Part shown: positions 1-11,131 of the stretch, in pieces | How positions within the stretch are numbered: the first letter of the stretch is position 1 | How the letters are laid out: every line of letters starts with the position of its first letter | Origin: Glandiceps talaboti | Taxonomy: Eukaryota; Hemichordata; Enteropneusta; Spengelidae | NCBI RefSeq assembly: GCF_964340395.1 | Contig: NC_135553.1 | Coordinates: 24,013,449-24,077,448 of the forward strand | DNA length: 64,000 nt | Reading direction: 5' to 3' | The notes under the pieces: generated by a model | Database searches by the model: none | What the model saw: the letters and a program-made list of their open reading frames with translations, nothing else | Told to the model about the DNA's origin: nothing | Program-made: the position numbers and the translations under genes

Positions 1-887
1 AGTGGATGTAATGCATAAATTCGACATCTGGTGACTAACAGTATGAATAAATGCTGACATTTGGTGCCCCCCTTGCTTTTTATTGTTCCGCTACTTATTA
101 TGCCTTGACGTTTGTATCGCTCGCCCTCAGTCTCCGTCTCAGTCTAAAATTTAAGGTCACAAAGTTCAAGTTTGTATTTGGAAGAAAGTTTCATCAGCTT
201 GTGCATGTTTATGAATACATACATATAGTATTTTGTCATATATAGGAGATACCAAAATATATGGACAATTACACAGTACTTGGGTATACGTATATACTAG
301 TAGGTATATGAACACATACATACGGAATATAGATATATAAGTAAATCAATGTGGATACGTATATACACAGCCATGGTATGTATGGCGCCTCCAATTTACT
401 TTTACTTTATACTCCTGTTTTTATTCAGCGGGTTATACTTTCTTTTGACTCTCGTCTGCCACCTGTTGATACTTAGGCCAGGTTGTTTGTCCTTGTTAGT
501 CGGATCTACGGAGCGGTGCAAGCTATCCATGTACCAGTTGTATTTGTTAATTTACCGAGCCCAGGTCCGAGGTTTTCTTACAAAACCATTATGTCATTTA
601 CTGTGAAATTTTTCTGAAATGTCCTTGGTCATTTTTATCAGTAAAATTAATAGTACATGTATATCAATACAACCATTTCTTTGTACGACTTTTATTAATT
701 TGTTGTCAAAAATTAAATGATTCGCGTGAGTGTCATTCCTTTTGACCGTGTATTGTGTCGAAGAGATATAAATCGGAATTCTTCAAGTTTGTATCAGAAA
801 ATACAATATATGATTAGAGCATTTAAATTGTGTATGCATTAGAGTCATGTTGTTTGGTTTGGTAGTTCTCTTTTTGGAGGATGTGGT
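1..887. other. H4-H2B spacer, partial (window edge)
   Basis: No gene seen. This is the H2B-proximal part of the unit spacer, recognisable by comparison with about 33000-33950 and 39530-40400. It contains an AT-rich tract rich in ACATACATA/TATACGTATATAC steps (about 200-370). It is nearly identical to 39520-40400, the spacer before the sixth H2B. No LINE insertion is present here; the spacer runs directly into the H2B 3' flank. Short open frames (60-85 codons) recur only because the units are nearly identical. Confidence 0.7.
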
Positions 888-903
888 GGTCCTGAAAAGG
901 ACC
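888..903 (-). terminator. H2B#1 histone 3' stem-loop
   Basis: Read on the minus strand it is GGTCCTTTTCAGGACC: a perfect 6 bp stem with a UUUC loop, 29 nt after the H2B stop. It is followed by a purine-rich CAAAAAGAGAAC element, the expected U7 snRNA pairing site. This is the replication-dependent histone mRNA 3' processing signal. Confidence 0.95.
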
Positions 904-932
904 GTTTGATTTGTGTATGTTGGGCATACGAA

Positions 933-1301
933 TTATTTGGAGCTGGTATACTTGGTTACGGCTTTGGTTCCCTCACTGACGGCGTGCTTGGCAAGCTCAC
1001 CGGGCAGCAAGAGACGTACAGCAGTCTGGATTTCTCTGCTCGTGATGGTGGATCTCTTGTTGTATTGGGCAAGACGGGAAGCTTCAGCTGCAATACGTTC
1101 GAAAATATCGTTGACGAAGCTGTTCATGATAGACATGGCCTTAGATGAGATACCAGTGTCTGGGTGAACTTGTTTCATAACTTTGTAGATGTAGATACCA
1201 TAGCTTTCCTTTCTACGTCTCTTTCTCTTCTTGTCACCACTTCGTACAGCTTTAGCCTGCCCGGCTTTCTTGGCAGCTTTTCCACTTCCTTTGGAAGGCA
1301 T
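933..1301 (-). CDS. H2B: Histone H2B, copy 1 (122 aa)
   Basis: Core histone that dimerises with H2A in the nucleosome. The protein has a basic N-terminal tail (about residues 1-32, with a [10 protein letters not shown] patch), then the histone fold alpha1-L1-alpha2-L2-alpha3 and the C-terminal alphaC helix ending AVTKYTSSK. The conserved ubiquitylation-site lysine lies in that C-terminal segment. The start is placed at the ATG at 1301. An in-frame ATG 69 bases upstream lies inside the TATA box and cannot be in the mRNA. Length is typical of invertebrate H2B and there are no introns. It is divergently paired with H2A at 1648. This copy differs from all others in the window at residue 3 (Ser for Pro, counting Met as 1). 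Confidence 0.97.
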   Translation of the reverse strand: MPSKGSGKAAKKAGQAKAVRSGDKKRKRRRKESYGIYIYKVMKQVHPDTGISSKAMSIMNSFVNDIFERIAAEASRLAQYNKRSTITSREIQTAVRLLLPGELAKHAVSEGTKAVTKYTSSK

Positions 1302-1647
1302 GTTTGATTTCAATCGGATGATGGTTTCAGTGTGTTGAGGCAATGCAAACGGTGCACTTTTTATAACCAAAGAAATGCAAATGAGGAATTCTAATGATAA
1401 TGAAGTGATAGGCGGGAAAGAGAAAATTCAATAAGAATTATCACCTTCTATATATGCATCTAACTTCGCGCCAAATAACTCTTTGTCATTGGTTAGGTTT
1501 GCAGCTCATTACCAGTTCGTTGTTGTGATTGGCCAAAAATGACTGTTGGCAGAATTCTCCCTTCGGCTATAAATTTGGACAGTTTGGTGGTAGGTTCAGT
1601 CATTTAACATCAGTAGACAGTACTCACAAAAAACCAACAACTTCATA
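1302..1647. promoter_or_regulatory. Divergent H2B/H2A promoter, unit 1
   Basis: This 346 bp bidirectional promoter serves both genes. On the H2B side it has a minus-strand TTATAAAAA box at 1358-1366 and, just upstream, the octamer ATGCAAAT at 1375-1382, the classic Oct-1 site of H2B promoters. In the centre are ATTGG (inverted CCAAT) motifs at 1488-1492 and 1528-1532. On the H2A side TATAAAT lies at 1568-1574, 74 bp before the H2A ATG. Shared CCAAT boxes would co-ordinate S-phase expression of the pair. Confidence 0.85.
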
Positions 1648-2022
1648 ATGTCTGGACGTGGTAAAGCAGGTAAAGCTAAGGGTAAAGCAAAGAGCCGTTC
1701 CAGCCGTGCTGGTTTACAGTTCCCAGTCGGACGTGTGCACCGTTTCCTTCGCAAGGGCAACTATGCTAAACGTGTTGGTGCAGGTGCCCCAGTCTACTTG
1801 GCTGCCGTTCTCGAATACTTGGCTGCTGAAATCCTAGAGTTGGCAGGAAATGCTGCTCGTGACAATAAGAAGACCAGAATCATTCCACGTCACTTGCAAC
1901 TGGCTGTCCGTAATGACGAAGAATTGAACAAACTGATGGGCGGTGTCACCATTGCTCAGGGTGGTGTATTGCCAAACATCCAGGCAGTACTTTTACCAAA
2001 GAAGACTCAATCCAAAAAGTAA
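1648..2022 (+). CDS. H2A: Histone H2A, copy 1 (124 aa)
   Basis: Canonical H2A: SGRGK-type tail with several acetylatable lysines, then the histone fold beginning at [12 protein letters not shown]. The acidic-patch segment follows, then docking domain residues NDEELNKL and [17 protein letters not shown], and the terminus SKK with the ubiquitylatable lysine pair. There is no SQ(E/D) terminus, so it is not H2A.X, and no H2A.Z signature. The ATG is the first one after the conserved leader. Silent sites set this copy apart (CGT for Arg and GACAAT in the body where the others read CGC and GACAAC), so it has escaped recent homogenisation with the other copies. Confidence 0.97.
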   Translation: MSGRGKAGKAKGKAKSRSSRAGLQFPVGRVHRFLRKGNYAKRVGAGAPVYLAAVLEYLAAEILELAGNAARDNKKTRIIPRHLQLAVRNDEELNKLMGGVTIAQGGVLPNIQAVLLPKKTQSKK

Positions 2023-2051
2023 ATCGTATGCTATGCATACGCAAACCAAAC

Positions 2052-2067
2052 GGTCCTTTTCAGGACC
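2052..2067 (+). terminator. H2A#1 histone 3' stem-loop
   Basis: GGTCCTTTTCAGGACC with a perfect 6 bp stem, followed by CAAAAAGAGAAC. The downstream AATAAA found after most H2A copies is AATACA here (2147-2152), so the backup polyadenylation signal is lost. Confidence 0.95.
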
Positions 2068-3081
2068 ACCACATCCTCCAAAAAGAGAACTACCAAACCT
2101 TCAGTAAACACACCAATATTTCTTTTCTGATGTCTTGCCTCTTTTTAATACAGAGAAATACATTACACAATACGCAACAAAAATTAGGAAATAAAGAATG
2201 GAAATTGAGTTCATGGTACAAACAAGTACCAGTCCAAATACAATGATATGGTACCACACCCTTGTCAACACAGGTGGACTTACTTGAGAATGGCACAACT
2301 TGAGTTCAAGTAAAAGGACAATTCTAAGTCTGGGTAAAACTTCTGCTTTATTTCAATAACTACGTTTGACCGCACAGAGTCTTTATTCAAGGGCTAAAAT
2401 ACAAAAATAATATAAACTAAAATGGAAATTACTAGAAAAGAGTATGGTATCCTTAGCTTTACCTGTACTCTCTGCCACACTCGTGACTATCATTTCTTGG
2501 CTTTGGATCCTAATTAAATGACATGGAGGGTTGATGGGAAAACGAACTCTTCACCTCTTGTAACCATAAACGTTTGAGAGAGACTTATTTATCGACTTTT
2601 ACTTCTGATTTGACTTAAGAATTATTAAAACATTTAAAATCGTGTAAATTTATGGTTAAATTACAACTACTCACAGTCCCTGATAGAGGGACTGTGAACT
2701 ACTGTTGCACATTAAGTCAAGTCGTGTGTTGGCCTATAGTTTTACGACATTGTAAATTTGATAGTGATGTCATTGATAATACTAACATTTAAAAACTAAT
2801 AATATTCTAAAATGTCGGTTATAGGGATATCAGAGAGGTTTATCATTTTGTATCTAAACACTCTAAAATATCTTAAAAGAGATATTCATTATGTTTTCAA
2901 AAGGCATTTCTCCAGAGCTTGACGTAAAATGAGAATCCTGTTACAGAAGTAATGTTTACATTCTTATTAGCTAAGGCATAATAAATAATCTACCAATAAT
3001 AATCATCTAACAATTTGTTGTTTCATGAAATCTTAAAATCACGGCTTGGAATCCGAAGTGTGAATGAACGAGCTTGGTGAA
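2068..3081. other. H2A-H4 spacer, unit 1 (short variant)
   Basis: No gene seen. The first part (to about 2508) matches 41593-42027 after the sixth H2A and no other unit. At about 2508 it jumps directly into the H4-proximal spacer block (GATCCTAATTAAATGACATGG), so the MITE and the ~1 kb around it are deleted. About 2510-3080 is the block conserved upstream of every H4. Confidence 0.65.
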
Positions 3082-4863
<1,782 letters not shown>

Positions 4864-5328
4864 TTTTCTGATCATTACCTGCATGATCAATCGCTCCCTT
4901 CAAAATGGTACATTTCCAGATGTCTGGAAGGAGGCAACCGGCAACTCTCGTTACAATTTACGTAACGACTGTCGTCAAAATCTTGTTGTACCTCGATCAT
5001 ATAATACACTAAATGACAGAGCGCTTTGTGGACCAAAGCTATGGAACTCAATTCCTGGAGAACTAAAGCTGATCACTGACATTGATTTTTTTAAAGGTGA
5101 ACTTAAACACACCTGTTTAAACAATATTATAAACTGTATTGATGTATTACCACGTGTCTTTTACTTAGTAGTCATTTTAGCCTTTTTGTAATTATTGTAA
5201 CAAATTTGTTGTTTTTACCTTTATTATATTGTTTTACCATTCTTTTAAATCTATTTTATGTACAGCGCTTTTCAATATTAAAAAATAGAAAAGGCGCTTT
5301 AGAAAATAATTAAACTTTAAACTTTATT
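4864..5328 (+). mobile_element. CR1/L2-like LINE 3' relic, internally deleted (copy a)
   Basis: It encodes a broken RT entry segment (INRSLQNGTFPDVWKEA, a motif before RT palm motif A in CR1/Jockey-type LINEs). That is joined by a deletion to the C-terminal LINE segment (RYNLRND..LVVPRS..LWNSIPGEL), followed by the 3' UTR with the AGCGCTTTT/AGGCGCTTT hairpin and an AATAAACTTTAAA-type tail. It sits between the spacer ending TATTA and GAGTCATGTTG, i.e. about 50 bp beyond the H2B#2 stem-loop. Read on minus it supplies AATAAA (5328-5323) downstream of H2B. Non-functional. Confidence 0.85.
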
Positions 5329-5375
5329 AGAGTCATGTTGTTTGGTTTGGTAGTTCTCTTTTTGGAGGATGTAGT

Positions 5376-5391
5376 GGTCCTAAAAAGGGCC
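5376..5391 (-). terminator. H2B#2 histone 3' stem-loop, with mismatch
   Basis: On the minus strand it reads GGCCCTTTTTAGGACC. The third stem pair is C opposite A, and the loop is UUUU rather than UUUC. All other H2B copies have a perfect stem. It is still recognisable, but SLBP binding or processing may be weaker. Confidence 0.85.
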
Positions 5392-5420
5392 GTTTGGTTT
5401 GTGTATGCTGGACATACGAA

Positions 5421-5789
5421 TTATTTGGAGCTGGTATACTTGGTGACGGCTTTGGTTCCCTCACTGACGGCGTGCTTGGCAAGCTCACCGGGCAGCAAGA
5501 GACGTACAGCAGTCTGGATCTCTCTGCTGGTGATGGTGGATCTCTTGTTGTATTGGGCAAGACGGGAAGCTTCAGCTGCAATTCGTTCGAAAATATCGTT
5601 GACGAAGCTGTTCATGATAGACATGGCCTTGGATGAGATACCAGTGTCTGGGTGAACTTGTTTCATAACTTTGTAGATGTAGATACCATAGCTTTCCTTT
5701 CTACGTCTCTTTCTCTTCTTGTCACCACTTCGTACAGCTTTAGCCTGACCGGCTTTCTTTGCAGCTTTTCCACTTCCCTTGGGAGGCAT
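5421..5789 (-). CDS. H2B: Histone H2B, copy 2 (122 aa)
   Basis: The protein is identical to the majority H2B of the array (MPPKGSG start). It is paired divergently with H2A at 6135. The coding region differs from other copies only at silent sites (for example the GCTGGTGATGG stretch at about 5526 on the plus strand, where others read GCTCGTGATGG). Its 3' stem-loop carries a mismatch, and a LINE relic lies about 50 bp beyond it, so this copy has the most compromised 3' end of the intact H2Bs. The start is the internal ATG at 5789 because the upstream in-frame ATG overlaps the TATA box. Confidence 0.97.
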   Translation of the reverse strand: MPPKGSGKAAKKAGQAKAVRSGDKKRKRRRKESYGIYIYKVMKQVHPDTGISSKAMSIMNSFVNDIFERIAAEASRLAQYNKRSTITSREIQTAVRLLLPGELAKHAVSEGTKAVTKYTSSK

Positions 5790-6134
5790 GTTTGATTTCA
5801 ATCGGATGATGATTTCAGTGTGTTGAGGCAATGCAAACGGTGCACTTTTTATAACCAAAGGAATGCAAATGAGGAATTCTAATGATAATGAAGTGATAGG
5901 CGGGAAAGAGAAAATTCAATAAGAATTATCACCTTCTATTTATGCATTTAACTTTGCGACAAATCAACTCTTTGTCATTGGTTAGGTTTGACTCTCATTA
6001 CGTTCGTTGTTGTGATTGGCCAAAATTGACTGTTAGCAGAATTCTCCCTTCGGCTATAAATTTGGACAGTTTGGTGGTAGGTTCAGTCATTTAACATCAG
6101 TAGACAGTACTCACGAAAAACCAACAACTTCATA
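5790..6134. promoter_or_regulatory. Divergent H2B/H2A promoter, unit 2
   Basis: H2B TATA (minus) at 5846-5854, octamer ATGCAAAT at 5863-5870, central CCAAT boxes on the minus strand, and H2A TATAAAT at 6055-6061. Confidence 0.85.
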
Positions 6135-6509
6135 ATGTCTGGACGTGGTAAAGCAGGTAAAGCTAAGGGTAAAGCAAAGAGCCGTTCCAGCCGTGCTGGT
6201 TTGCAGTTCCCAGTCGGACGTGTGCACCGTTTCCTTCGCAAAGGCAACTATGCTAAACGCGTTGGTGCAGGTGCCCCAGTCTACTTGGCTGCCGTTCTCG
6301 AATACTTGGCTGCTGAAATCCTTGAGTTGGCAGGAAATGCTGCCCGTGACAACAAGAAGACCAGAATCATTCCACGTCACTTGCAACTGGCTGTCCGTAA
6401 TGACGAAGAATTGAACAAACTGATGGGCGGTGTCACCATTGCTCAGGGTGGTGTATTGCCAAACATCCAGGCAGTACTTTTACCAAAGAAGACTCAATCC
6501 AAAAAGTAA
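6135..6509 (+). CDS. H2A: Histone H2A, copy 2 (124 aa)
   Basis: The protein is identical to the array consensus. Silent differences such as TTGCAG (residues LQ of AGLQF) and ATCCTTGAG mark this copy. It starts at the first ATG after the conserved leader ending CAACAACTTCATA. It is followed by a stem-loop at 6539 and an AATAAA 67 bases further on. Confidence 0.97.
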   Translation: MSGRGKAGKAKGKAKSRSSRAGLQFPVGRVHRFLRKGNYAKRVGAGAPVYLAAVLEYLAAEILELAGNAARDNKKTRIIPRHLQLAVRNDEELNKLMGGVTIAQGGVLPNIQAVLLPKKTQSKK

Positions 6510-6538
6510 ATCGTATGCCCAGCATACACAAACCAAAC

Positions 6539-6554
6539 GGTCCTTTTCAGGACC
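6539..6554 (+). terminator. H2A#2 histone 3' stem-loop
   Basis: Perfect GGTCCTTTTCAGGACC followed by CAAAAAGAGAAC. AATAAA at 6621-6626 gives a possible second, polyadenylated 3' end. Confidence 0.95.
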
Positions 6555-7085
6555 ACCACATCCTCCAAAAAGAGAACTACCAAACCAGTAAACACACACC
6601 AATATGTCCTGCCTCTTTTGAATAAAGAGAAATACATTACACATAGTTGTGAAAGTAATGCAGATACATTGAGAGCCAAGGTCATTTTTGCACCAAGTCC
6701 ACTAAAGTAGACGGTGTGAACGACATCTACCAAAATAATGATTTGCTAAACGATGCAGTGAATGTCAAAATACATTTTACCACTATGATTTTACATACAA
6801 TACAGTGTTCCAGTACATGTACTATTAATTTCGCAGCCAAGCTAACAATAATAATTTTCACCAAATGTAATAAAAATTTACCTAAAAATGGATACATATA
6901 CAGAATACATGCCATAAGGGATCAAGAAATAGCAAAGCTGGCCAACAAACGTACTAGTACTTGTAGGTGTATATACAACATTCCAGATTTCCATAGGAAC
7001 TATCACAAATAAGAAACATTTAAATACAAAAAATTACAAAGCACAACATATGGAACAGTAATCTTGACACACATTAAATTAGACA
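6555..7085. other. H2A-proximal spacer block, unit 2
   Basis: No gene seen. A ~530 bp block is present after most H2A genes (also 13090-13585, 20954-21488, 27852-28392, 35138-35668, 53206-53734). It contains a CA/GTACATGTAC palindromic step and AATAATAATTTTCACC. Confidence 0.6.
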
Positions 7086-7375
7086 ATCGTCCCTAATCTT
7101 TGTATAAATGCTGAGTGGCTTATCCGCGAGAAGAGAGATACTAGTCCCGACTAAAGTTCCTCACTTCTCGCGGCTAAGCCGGTCAAGGCACACTTTGTGC
7201 GCCTTACAAAGCTCAGGGTCACGATCTGGCAGCGAGACTAATGTACTATAAGATTACTGCAATATGTACATGGCAATTAATATTTCTGCCAGACTCGGGA
7301 CTAGTCCCTCTATCTCTTCTCGCGGCCAAGCCACTCGGCATACATATATACAAAGCTAAGATTATAGGGACGATA
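7086..7375. repeat. MITE-like inverted-repeat element, unit 2
   Basis: Ends ATCGTCCCTAATCTTTG on the left and GGGACGAT on the right are inverted. The next ~60 bp on each side (CTTATCCGCGAGAAGAGAG against CTCTTCTCGCGG) also pair. Inside is a second nested inverted repeat (TCTGGCAGCGAGACTAAT against its degenerate complement) and the short palindrome CACACTTTGTGCG. There is no coding capacity, as expected of a non-autonomous foldback element or MITE. Confidence 0.75.
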
Positions 7376-8397
7376 GTCACGCGTCTGGCAGCGAGACAAC
7401 ATAGAAAGTTATTAAAGGTACTTTTCCACTCGCGTATGGTAATTTCTTTATTTTATTTATTTTTTAACTTTCACAAAAGTCAGGCAGTCCACACAGGTGA
7501 CGGACACCTATAAATGTGGACCCCAAAACATATATACAGGGAAATAAAAGACAACCGGCAAACACTACAGTTACAATATGTGTACAAGATGAATGGAAAC
7601 ACCTACAATTACAATAAGCCTAAATCTGTCTTGGAGCGGAAATTGCCAAATGTATAAATTACAAAAAAAACACCCAGAAATAATATCTTAAAACTACGAA
7701 TAGAGGAGATAATGGAAAGCTACAACAAATACTCAAATAAATACATTTGCAGTCGCTTAATTTATTTATGTATTCATGATATTAAAGTAAAGACACAAAC
7801 AAATAGATCGAAAACTTAGCTGCATTCTACCATTAAATTTCCGCTGCACACAATTCAAATATATCTAGTAGTAGGCTGAAGTATATTATCTCAAATTGCG
7901 TCGATGACTATTATTACAAATATTTCACAAAACATATTCGCATGTAGGAAATGCTGACAAAGTGTCACGAGGGGTCATATTAAATAACTATAGTGGTAAC
8001 ATGTAGAACATTGGTATCGGTACGACTACATGAGATATTCATAAAGTACTCTCTAAATTAACACGCGAAAACAATTGGTCGGTTATGGGTCCCAAGATAT
8101 GCTGAAATTATTAGGAATTTGAATTACCGTACAATGAGAAGGTGACTATCGCATTTCCTTTATACAGATGACAAAGTTGTGATAATAATTTCTATCTTTA
8201 GTCGATCGGTGTAAGTCGCGTTATCTACATCAGTTCCTTTAAGATATCGATACCTTCATTTATTTGTATAAGTTGTACAATGTATAAATTTGATGCCAAC
8301 GGAGAAATAATTGATAGGTTTGACCGTAGACCATACACGGAACGAAGGGGCTATGGTTATATGCTTCTTTCACCTCATCATAAACATATCAATCACC
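7376..8397. other. Spacer block beyond the MITE, unit 2
   Basis: No gene seen. It holds a third copy of GTCTGGCAGCGAGAC just after the MITE, then an AT-rich block conserved in all H2A-H4 spacers (ACAGGTGACGGACACC, GATCGGTGTAAGT). At about 8220-8225 this unit has the empty target (GCGTTATCTACATC) of the ~880 bp hairpin element found in four other units. Confidence 0.6.
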
Positions 8398-8743
8398 ATG
8401 ATCAATCAATCAATCAATCAATCAAACAATTAATATAGCGTCTGAATCCATTACTCAGAATGTTCAAAGGCATTTTACAGGACACTAAAAATAGTTCTTA
8501 TCAAAATGCTCTCATAAAAAGATGAGTCTTAATGTCTTTCCTGAACTTGTCCAGAGTTGGTGATTGACGCAGAGCAGCCGGAAGACTGTTCCATAATTGC
8601 GGGGCAGCGCGTGAAAAAGCACGTTCACCATAGGATTTAAGTTTGCAGGGTGGGATGTGTAATAGACCTTTGTTGTTGGAGCGAAGTACACGTGGAGCAT
8701 GCTTATAACTGATCAGATCCGATATGTAACTAGGTGCAGCATG
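8398..8743 (-). mobile_element. CR1-like LINE 3' end relic, minus strand
   Basis: On minus it encodes a LINE C-terminal tail in one open frame (RAFSRAAPQLWNSLP, then LRQSPTLDKFRKDIKTHLF) ending in a stop. A short 3' UTR follows and then an (ATTG)n tail, seen on plus as ATCAATCAATCAATC from 8401. 5'-truncated; only about 75 codons remain. Confidence 0.8.
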
Positions 8744-9006
8744 ATCTCTACATTAATAATGAAATACTTAAAGAAGTGAACAATAGTTGCTACCTGGGTA
8801 GTATTATTGTTAATCATGCTACATGGAAATCACAAATCTCTAAAGTGCTCGGTGAAATAAATCCTAAAATTAGCATTATATCTAAACTTCGACACTACCT
8901 TCCAAAATTTGTACTTGTACTACTCTACAATTCACTTATCCTTCCTCACCTATCATATTGTTTAGAAGTCTGGGGAAATACGTCTTTATCTACTGACAAT
9001 CTTTGA
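8744..9006 (+). mobile_element. Jockey/CR1-type LINE RT-thumb relic
   Basis: Open frame with the post-RT segment typical of LINEs: a CYLGSIIV box, then TWKSQISKV, then an LYNSLILPHLSYCLEVWGNT-like box. It abuts the minus-strand LINE relic head to head. No catalytic RT motifs remain. Possibly the same ancestral element as 9730-10170, interrupted by the putative LTR piece. Confidence 0.7.
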
Positions 9007-9072
9007 ATCTCTTTTCGATATGCCAATAAGAACTACTATCGATTAACGTTTACTAGGGAATTATACTTAGCA

Positions 9073-9304
9073 AGAGGTACACACGGAATCACTGTACAGG
9101 GACACAACAGAATATAACTTGAAGACGGTTTATTTCGTAGTATAACGTCTGGCTCACCAATCGAGAGGAACGTCTGTGTATGACCAGAAACGTGGACCGT
9201 CCAACTGGATCGATCAGATAGATCGTCCAGTCGAGACAATCCAGCCCTAGATCATTCTTCACAGATCGACGAGATCGTTTACTATTACAATATTCTTATG
9301 ACAG
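9073..9304 (-). mobile_element. Probable solo-LTR fragment, internally deleted (copy 1)
   Basis: Matches 36395-36904 at both ends but lacks about 280 bp in the middle. On minus it has an AATAAA followed by CTTCAAGTTATATTCTG and a GTGTCCCTGTACAG end, the layout of an LTR 3' part. No coding sequence. The LTR assignment is inference. Confidence 0.4.
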
Positions 9305-9729
9305 GTGCTGCCGACTAGCAATGTATACAAATTCTATTCATTTGAAATTGTAATAAGTTTGTATGACGTCAACCCGACATTGATGTCAGCAGCATATTTG
9401 TCTGCAATTTCGATATAGCACATAATAGTTTCTTTTGTCTTAAGTTCCGCATTGTTTGTTTGAACTTGATTTACTGCTAACAAAGGCTATACAAATACAA
9501 CCGGAGATCAATTTCACACCCTCATTGTTATTGCTAAAAAATACTTTTCTGCATTGTTTCATCCAGTTGTTTTCTTTTGTTACTCATGTTTCATCGTATC
9601 TAATTGGAATCTCTTGCTTTGTGTTCAAACTTGTATATTGGTTTTGTTAAAGTGCTTAGATTAAGACAATAGAATCCATTAAATCGATACCATATTGGTT
9701 TTCTATCTGCAGTTTATGCTTTCTATGTA

Positions 9730-10170
9730 CAAAATATCTCAAGTTCATTTCTACGGTTGGAATGGTATGTGACAACTTCATTAGATCCTATCTTAAAGGC
9801 ACAGAAAAAACTTGTTCGCATTATTACTTTTAATGATTCTTTTACCCATAGTAAACCCCCTTTTCACACTCTTGGCATTCTTGATATTTATAGTCAATTT
9901 AAATGTCAGATTTGTATATTTATTCACGATCTTATTATTAATAGACTACCAAGACATTTCAGCGATTACTTTTCATTCATTCAACATAGCAACCAAACAA
10001 GATCGGTGACGAATTGTAATATTTCCATACCAAGGAAAACGTTCACTCTTAGCCAGTACTCTCTAGACTACCATAGTGGTAAAATCTGGAATGACGTCTC
10101 ACACGATACGTAACATCACCAACAGAAATGCTTTTAAATCAGCGATCAAAGAGTACTTTCTTATCAGACA
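9730..10170 (+). mobile_element. LINE C-terminal relic (copy 1)
   Basis: An open segment resembles the C-terminal region of Jockey/CR1-type ORF2: LDPILKAQKKLVRIITF, then FHTLGILDIYSQF, then a WN motif near the end. It is nearly identical to 37330-37785 in another unit, so it was copied with the array. Non-functional. Confidence 0.7.
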
Positions 10171-10600
10171 ATAAACTTGCATATTCTGTAAGACATTACC
10201 AGTCTTATCAAATTTTGGCCTGTGGATGCATCAAACTTCACCAAAGTATGTGTATAGTTTTATTATATATTTCCTTCCACCTGTTTTATATCTTTTGACT
10301 GAACTCATTTTTTTGTGTGTAAATACGGTATGTTGTAATTATTCCATACTTCATAGTTACTGTAGAGCAATTGTATATCAGAAAGAAGTTTATTATTTTG
10401 TATTAAACGAGATATATATTATGTTTTCAAAAGGCGTTTCTCCACAGCTTGACGTAAAATGAGGATCCTGTAATAGAAGTAAATGCTTACATTCTTATTA
10501 GCTGAGGCAAATCTACCAATAATCAACTAACAATTTGTTGTTTCCAGAAATCTTAAAATCACGGCTTGGGATCCCAAGTGCGAATGAACGAGCTTGGTGA
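10171..10600. other. H4-proximal spacer block, unit 2
   Basis: No gene seen. From about 10380 it matches the block conserved before every H4 (TTTCTCCA..CTTGACGTAAAATGAG..ATCACGGCTTGGGATCCC). Confidence 0.6.
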
Positions 10601-11087
<487 letters not shown>

Positions 11088-11115
11088 GATCCAACTACAA
11101 AAACCCAAACCAAAC

Positions 11116-11131
11116 GGCCCTTTTCAGGGCC
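11116..11131 (+). terminator. H4#2 histone 3' stem-loop
   Basis: GGCCCTTTTCAGGGCC, perfect stem, followed by CAAAAAGAGAAC. AATAAA at 11242-11247 lies 111 bases further on. Confidence 0.95.

Noticed and set aside
349-606. 60-85 codon spacer frames starting MWIRIYTAMVCMAPP in many units
   Set aside because: Low-complexity TATA/TACA repeat translated by chance; length and end vary with small indels.
1302-1370. In-frame 23-codon N-terminal extension of H2B (MVIKSAPFA..) in every copy
   Set aside because: The upstream ATG overlaps the TATA box (GTTATAAAAAG), so it lies upstream of transcription start. It is open because the leader is conserved, not because it is translated.
6727-6915. Recurrent 62-codon hydrophobic minus-strand frame after H2A (also 13219, 28027, 35311, 53378)
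   Set aside because: AT-rich spacer, a stop in the copy at about 21280, no initiation context or homology. Its repetition reflects unit duplication.
8401-8426. ATCA tandem repeat as a possible CRISPR-like or satellite array
   Set aside because: A simple (ATTG)n LINE 3' tail on the minus strand, directly adjoining a LINE C-terminus.
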